Positions 58,210-64,000 of a DNA stretch of 64,000 bases are shown here, one piece after another. The DNA comes from Ditylenchus dipsaci (taxonomy: Eukaryota; Nematoda; Chromadorea; Rhabditida; Anguinidae). A program made the translations under genes and the position numbers. Where the stretch lies: NCBI GenBank assembly GCA_004194705.1, contig SADC01000187.1, positions 62,001-126,000 of the forward strand. Reading direction: 5' to 3'. The notes under the pieces are model-generated. The model saw only the letters and a list, made by a program, of their open reading frames with translations. It was not told where the DNA came from and did not search any database. Position 1 is the stretch's first letter, and every line of letters starts with the position of its first letter.

Positions 58210-58779
58210 TCAAATTGAAAAGAAGTTTTATCTCCAAAAACCAATCAAAATGAGTTTTCATAGAGTTTCATATAATAATATGCTTGTGAAAATATTACTT
58301 GCCTGATGCCTTTATTTCGTTCACAACCCTAGTAAAAGCTCGCAAAAAAGAACTAGGGACAACAACTATCACCAATCTAAACTTATGCAATAAACAAATC
58401 CATTTGCCATTAAAGCTGCGGGAAGAGAAGGGGAGACAAGCTACTACTCGTCAAACGAAAAAAAAAGTAGAAAAAATAATAATTACAATGAAAACATCAA
58501 CAATTAAGAGAACCCGCTAAGTGGATGTAAAGAGAAATAATCACAAAACAATTTGGGGAATTCCTTCACAAATGCATGTTGCTGCTTAAGCTACTACCTA
58601 AAATGCAAGCCATACACTGCATCTAGAGAAGTCTGCAGACTACGGCTAGTAATAATAACAATAAAAATGAGACTGAGAGAAAAAATTAATATGCCAAATG
58701 CCTTATAATATTTTAAGTCAGCAATCACAATAAATGGTAGAGAAGTCCAACAAGCGGTAAACCATGGATTCACGACCCT

Positions 58780-59105
58780 TTTAGAAAGAACTTTTCAAAC
58801 TTTTGATTCGAAATCGACAATATTGACAGTAAAAGTTTTCGGAAAGTCACACCTTATGAATCCGAATCCGTTGATATCTGATCAAAATAAAATTTCATGA
58901 GCTGAAATATTTATTGAAGTAAGCAAGTGGTTCGAAATTGTTTATGTCTGTTATGTCTATTATGTCTGATATACTCAAAATAGCAATATCTCAACCCATG
59001 AAAATCATTCAGATCAGATCTTAACGGATTCAGGAAGACATTTTGGAATCAAGGGTAATTTTACAAAAACTTTTACTGTCAGAATTGCCGATATTTAGTC
59101 AAAGT
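58780..59105. repeat. Imperfect inverted repeat
   Basis: CGACAATATTGACAGTAAAAG (58,817) and GAATCCGTTGATATCTGATC (58,865) have inverse counterparts at GATCAGATCTTAACGGATTC (about 59,012) and CTTTTACTGTCAGAATTGCCG (about 59,070). No coding sequence seen. Confidence 0.55.
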
Positions 59106-59609
59106 TCGTTCAAAAAGAGCGCCCAAAAAGCATGAGTCACCAGGATACTAAAGTACTTTGAGAAGTCCACTCCTAAAAGCCAACTTTTTGAGTTTCTTTT
59201 TTGAAAAAAGACACATTTTCGGGGTTATTAGGTGCAAGGAATAAGCTAAGGGCTTCTGTTAGGTCGGATGTTGAAGTCTTTCAGATGCCGCAGCTTAGTA
59301 AGTTTTCAACATTTTTTAGTTGTGCAAAATGGTTTATGGTATTTTCAAAAAAATTGAATTGTACTAAAAAATTCCGAAAAATCAACTGTGCGATAGTTGG
59401 AACGGAAAAAATAAAATCTAGAACCATGTTACTGACTTCTAAATTCCTACCTCCGACTTTGAAATCGTGCTTGTTTGCGAATGCAAAAGGAAGGTACCTT
59501 ACAACTAAATTTTGCAGTTTTCCAAGTTTGGTGGTTCAATTAAAGAATTACCTCTAAATGTGCCTTTTTGGTTTTTTAGTTTGACCTTTGAGTTAGAAGG
59601 AGGATCTCA

Positions 59610-59753
59610 CCGTATTTTCTCTAACAATTCCCTCTTTAATAATCCCTCTTTTTTACTATGGTTTCATAGTTAAAGAAATTTTCCATTGGCAGTTTCAAGA
59701 ATTTAAATTAGATTGAAAAAATCCTCCCAGTGGGATAAATAGAGAAAGTACGG
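59610..59753. mobile_element. MITE with CCGTATTT termini
   Basis: The 144 bp inverted repeat begins CCGTATTTTCTCTAACAATTC and ends AATAGAGAAAGTACGG, followed by TA. The left flank is CA. Same family as 4,430 and 40,762. It lies just downstream of the gene that ends at 59,789. Confidence 0.6.
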
Positions 59754-59788
59754 TACGCACAATAGTTTTGCCCTAGCGTCAGAACAGT

Positions 59789-61216
59789 CTATATTTCAAT
59801 AGCAAAGACTAGATCATCATCATCATAATCCAACTTTTTTTGTTGCTGTTGTTTTCCTGGATCATTCTCCAGGTCACTGGTCATCATCATCCAGTGCTTG
59901 AGATCATTTGAAGATTGGTCTGATAAGGGAGCCGAGTCCAGCTCGTTCTGCCCTTTTCTGGCGTGACTATTATTGTTTGTAGTGGTTAAAGCAAAATCAG
60001 CGTGATGACTCTTCTTGGTTGCCATGCATTCGTAGGAACTAAGTAGGAACTTTGGAGAGTTTTGGATTGGAGAAAGAGTCTTCAGCAGTGCTTTCGGAAT
60101 TGGCTTTTGACTGATCAATTGGGCGGCTGATTGGTTTGCAGTTGTGGTTGCTCGATGATAATGGCTCTCTTCTATAATATTTTGAATGTGAAATTGAGAA
60201 ACAGAAGTTGAATCTAGCTACAGTATGATACACTACCTCATTGGAGTCCGATCATATAAAAAAGCGAATTTATTATGACTAGCTAGATTAGTGCACTAGT
60301 TGATCTGGTCAATAATAACAAAATAACAAATCCGACTGGACGATTGACCATTTTACAAATCGAACAGAGCCTGGCCAGTGGTTGAACCATTTTTCATGAT
60401 ACAAACAATAATAAAGCTATTTTCTCAACTTTTTTGCACAGAAAACAGCGTTCTTTATATCTAAAATTTTGTCACCCTTTTTAGCTTAAAAGAGCATGGT
60501 TTTTGCGCGCAGTGGCATGTGCAAAATTTGAATTGGCGTGGGACACTTCTCTTTTTCGTCTCAAATTTTACTCTTTGGAGTCGTTCGACATAATTCCAAA
60601 GAGTACAGTGAGAGACGAAAGAGAAGTGTCCCCCGCCAATTCAAATTTTTCTCATGCCACTGCGCGCAAAAACCATGGTCCTTTAAATTGGAAAAAGTAA
60701 CTACCGTATTTATTTTTAAATAGCTCCATTCCCTCCCCTCTTAAATACCACAATCCAAACTTACTTAACTTTCTATATATAAGTCGAACATAAGAAGATT
60801 TAACGCTTATCAATTTCGAAGGGACTTGAAATAGTCTTTGGGGGATATTTAGGGCAAACAATTTTATATCAGACCATAGCCAGAAATTTGCCAGTGTTAC
60901 CTTTCGAAGAAGCCATTGCCTTACGACCAGCAGCTCCGGATACCTCAGGCAAAGGGTAGGTCATCCTGAGGTTGTCTACTTTAGCTCCCACACGAACCAG
61001 CCGTTCTGGGAGTCCTACAGCACCTGCCATACCCGGCTCTTGTTGGTTGAACTGCCGTTTCCAGTAGTTTAGATTGTCCATGGTCTTGTTCATGAGGTTG
61101 GATGCTTTGCGGGGTATGCGCTTGGTAGTCATCTCATTGGACGAAGGGTTGCATCTCAGATGCTTCTGGTGATTGACAGTGGAATTGTAAGGCTGGAAAC
61201 TCAATTTCGCAATCAT
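59789..61216 (-). CDS. Unrecognised two-exon gene, about 232 aa
   Basis: I do not recognise this protein. Exon 1 (61216-60901) begins MIAKLSFQPYN and includes KRIPRKASNLMNKTMDNLNYW, QQEPGMAGAVGLPERLVRVG and MTYPLPEVSGAAG; it is rich in basic residues and conserved-looking Gly/Pro turns. Exon 2 (60171-59789) joins in frame (G|AA) and encodes a polar, probably disordered region with Asn, Ser and Gln runs, ending QQQQKK-LDYDDDDLVFAIEI. No signal peptide or membrane segment is visible. Another frame of exon 2 is also open for 42 codons, but the splice phase favours the longer one. The intron holds a TTTAAAGG-type MITE. Real gene status is likely for exon 1, less sure for exon 2. Confidence 0.55.
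60486..60687. mobile_element. Hairpin MITE with TTTAAAGGACCATGG end
   Basis: A 202 bp near-perfect hairpin: GAGCATGGTTTTTGCGCGCAG ... AATTGGCGTGGGACACTTCT on the left and the inverse on the right, ending CCATGGTCCTTTAAA. It lies in the intron of the unrecognised gene. Confidence 0.75.
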
Positions 61217-61637
61217 TGTTTACTACTAGTTGTTGTGATTGATTGGGGTTGGTGATGGTAACAAGAAAGGAACAAGGGCTGCTCACGCCACGAAATCCAA
61301 TTTCAAATTTTATTGCTTTTCAGGCTTTCTTTCTAAGACATAAATCACAGGGAAATGGACTTTTTCAGAAAGTTACTTGCAGCTTTATTGATATTTTAGC
61401 TACTAAGTCAGTGTAGAAACACAACTCAAGTGGTTTAAGGTGTAAAAAAGGTAAGCCATTATTCCGTGTTAAGTAATGGTGAAAATTACATGGCTTATGG
61501 TTTACTAGTCGTTTAGGGCTCGCGGTTTAATACATTTTTGAAGGTTTTTATAATTTTCTTGTCTTTAAGTCTTATTTATAATCTTATATTTAACCATTTA
61601 CGCAAAAAAAAAGAGGCACCTTTTAATAGGAAGCGTA

Positions 61638-61878
61638 TTTAAAGGGCCAGTGCCGTATACGACAACGGTTATCCCCCGCCAATTCAAAAAAAAATCCTTA
61701 TCATTAAACTTCTGTACGGATTTTTCAACTTACTTTCTGATACCACTATACCTAAAATAAAATTCTAGGCCTTGTTCATTTGGAAACCAAGTTGAAAAAT
61801 CCGTCAAAAAATTCAATGATTAGGCGAAATTTTATGAATTTGCGGGACAATCCATAACGCGTAGCCATGGTCCTTTTA
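61638..61878. mobile_element. MITE of the TTTAAAGGG family
   Basis: Starts TTTAAAGGGCCAGTGCCG and ends with GCCATGGTCCTTTTA. The inside carries CTTCTGTACGGATTTTTCAAC and the inverse TTGAAAAATCCG, as in the copy at 42,812-43,051. Confidence 0.6.
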
Positions 61879-61899
61879 GAATCTGAATTTTACTTTCAG

Positions 61900-64000
61900 C
61901 CAAATTTTAACAAAAATATTTTTTCTTAATCCTGTTTAGAAATTCCGATTCCTGAAGACATCTACTCGGGTGCCTTCGAAATTTTTTTTGCAAAAAATAG
62001 ATACTCCCAAAGCGCCTTAAATAAAATTGAAAAAAAAACTTTCCAAAAGGTAATTTACTATGGGCTCGATCCCACCATGAGAGTGTGGTTTTTTAAATAT
62101 TCAATGGTAAAATATTTCCATCCGTTTCTATTAACTTTAAAAACACTCACCGAAACGCCATTTTTGAGTGGCAAACGCAGCACACCGCTTGACACTTCCA
62201 TTCTCTGCATTCTGTTATAATATAGTGGAAGAATAGAATAGTAGAAGCTAGCAGTAGTAATACCCGGAGCAAGTAAGCTAGAAAGAGGAGGCACAGCCAC
62301 TAAAATTTGGAGATTGAAGACAAAAATGGGAATAGCAGCACTCTTCTTCACACACCCACCGCTAGTAGCTATAGTAGTAGTCAACAGTAGTAGCACAACA
62401 ACAACCGGGCAGCAATAGGGCCAGCCTGAAAAGCAAAAGAGGAAAATAAGTGAGCAGCAGCAAAATACACACAAAACAACAACAACAATAACACCACCAC
62501 CAATACTGCTGCTGCTCTTCAGATGCAAAATAAAGTAGTGGAGGGGAGAGCTGTGTGTTTTTTACAAAAGTGCACAAAAACAACCTTGTTATTGCTGCAC
62601 CAGCAAAAACACATACAGAATTGGAGGAGATCGAAAAACAGAGCTTCTCCTTCTAGAATGGTGGTGGTTAAGCACTTGGGTGGAGGGGCAGGGGAAGGCA
62701 ACCAGGGCGAGCTAGTAGAGAGGCAGAGAGGCAGAGGGGGTACCACCACTAATGTTTGCTCTCTGGATATGTGGGGATAGGAGGGTGGAGGGAGGAGTCC
62801 CACTCACTACTACTACTTTTAACGTCAGCTCTGCTGAAGCTGCTGGTCGGCCTGTTCTCTCTGCTGGTGGTTGACTCAAATGACAGGGGAGCGAAGGGAA
62901 TATAATCCATCGATCCAGATGGTGGTGGAGTGTTCCGCTGCTGGGAAAACACCCCTAGCACTACCACCACTAGTACTACTACCATAATAACAGGGAACGA
63001 GGGGGTTAGAGTAGAGACTGCCTGCTGCCATACACACCCTTGTTTGTAGTGGTGGTAACCTTGGAGACCTGCTGCTGTCCCTACTTCCTTACTAAAACTT
63101 GCGCATGTGTATATGGAAAGCGGCAGTGCATGTTGGTAATCACGCTAATTGTTGCAGCTAATATTGAGTGTGGATGAAAATTGGTTGACTCAAGAGGTTT
63201 TGAGAGCACAATCAAAAGACGATACAAAACCACCGAAAAAGTTTGATATTTTTATATTGATTTTCAATGCTTTGGCCAGTCCTGTTTCGACAGTTTGATT
63301 CCAACAACCGCAAGGATTCCGATTTGGTCTTAAATGTTTTAAAGGATTTTTCCTAATATCCTACTCTGACTTTCAGCATAGCATAACTTTTTGTTGAGAT
63401 AAATTTTTTTGACGAAAAGAAGTAGCGAAATTCACTGTTTTTTGACATTAAATGTCTTGAATCACTTTATTATAAAATCGTGACAAAATTTGCAAAAATA
63501 AAAAGTAGGTTTGTATCACAATTTTTCCCAAAACTTTTTTTGCTAGGCAAACCATCAATTCTGACAAGGAATTCGTGTTCAGCGGGGTCGATTTGCTTAA
63601 ATAGTGCTCTTGAATTACCAAAGTTACCGTCAAATTTCAATTTCTGCTCGAGACAATAAACATTCAAATCTGGAATCAATTATTTATTGTCGAGTCTATT
63701 ACTACTGCTTATAGGAGCAATAGATTAGTGAAGCTAATGACAAAACAAAAACAGAATACCAAAAATACTAATACTATATTTCGGAAACCTAAGCCATGAG
63801 TCCTAATTTTGGACCACAACTAGTAGCAGTTAAGAAAGAGAAGGTAAATGCCAAAGGCAAACAGCTTCTAGTACAAAGACCGCCACCGAAATATGAGAAG
63901 ATGTTGATTGGAAACTAGAGAGCAGGGGGGACTAGCCTTCACTCCCAGGCTTATGTTTCTTTTTCTCCTCTCTCTCTTTCTCTCAAAGACTTGGTTGTTT
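61900..64000. other. Low-complexity region with one possible minus-strand exon
   Basis: The stretch 62,350-63,010 is rich in ACAACA, CACCAC and GTAGTA triplets; the long frames here translate to Val/Leu/Cys or Thr runs and are not credible proteins. One short minus-strand piece, 62,210-62,151 (MQRMEVSSGVLRLPLKNGVS), ends at a good GTGAGT donor and could be a first coding exon, but no partner exon was found. The rest up to 64,000 shows no gene. Confidence 0.4.

Noticed and set aside
59201..59557. 118-codon frame on the plus strand
   Set aside because: No recognisable motif, no splice context, and composition like the surrounding AT-rich intergenic DNA.
62058..62803. Minus-strand frame of 156 codons with hydrophobic Val/Leu/Cys runs
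   Set aside because: It is read from CAA/CAC/GTA triplet-rich DNA and has no conserved features; apparent membrane segments are a composition effect.

Overview
Eukaryotic, intron-rich DNA from an invertebrate animal, AT-rich and full of repeats. A nematode is the best guess. Several blocks carry runs of GCCTAA, which is the nematode telomere hexamer TTAGGC on the other strand. Introns are often only 48-55 bp and end in TTTCAG or TTTTAG. Three genes have a splice acceptor 10-27 nt before the start codon with no coding exon upstream, as expected for spliced-leader trans-splicing. The species cannot be named from the sequence alone. Layout: 1-5.5 kb is non-coding. 5.65-19.76 kb (+) is a complete non-muscle myosin II heavy chain gene with about 29 exons, a possible loop-1 cassette exon and alternative tail exons out to 21.99 kb. 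22-29.2 kb is intergenic and consists mostly of hairpin repeats. 29.2-32.5 kb (+) is a small secreted DOMON-domain protein. 33.5-35.3 kb (-) is a TMEM199/Vma12-type V-ATPase assembly factor. 38.2-51.1 kb (-) is the ER glucosidase II alpha subunit (GANAB-type, GH31) in 16 exons. 51.6-52.7 kb (+) is a TMEM70-like mitochondrial membrane protein, divergent from the glucosidase gene. 53-59.7 kb is again transposon-derived. 59.8-61.2 kb (-) is an unrecognised two-exon gene. 61.3-64 kb is low-complexity DNA with no supported gene. The genes are unrelated housekeeping functions (cytoskeleton, ER glycan trimming, proton-pump assembly, mitochondrial ATP synthase assembly) and do not form a pathway. The striking part is the repeat fraction. 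More than 25 non-autonomous inverted-repeat elements sit in introns and intergenic DNA. Many have exact target-site duplications: 8 bp (hAT type), 9 bp (Mutator type), 3 bp (Harbinger type) or TA (pogo/Tigger type). In many of them each arm is a short tandem array of a motif private to that family, repeated in inverted orientation in the other arm, like Drosophila foldback elements. Several are nested. In one case the opposite arm of a host palindrome preserves the empty insertion site. Coding exons of four genes carry single-base (once two-base) indels, mostly in homopolymers, and three splice junctions lack one G. This looks like uncorrected assembly error in otherwise intact genes. All exon coordinates were worked out by hand from conserved protein families and splice signals.
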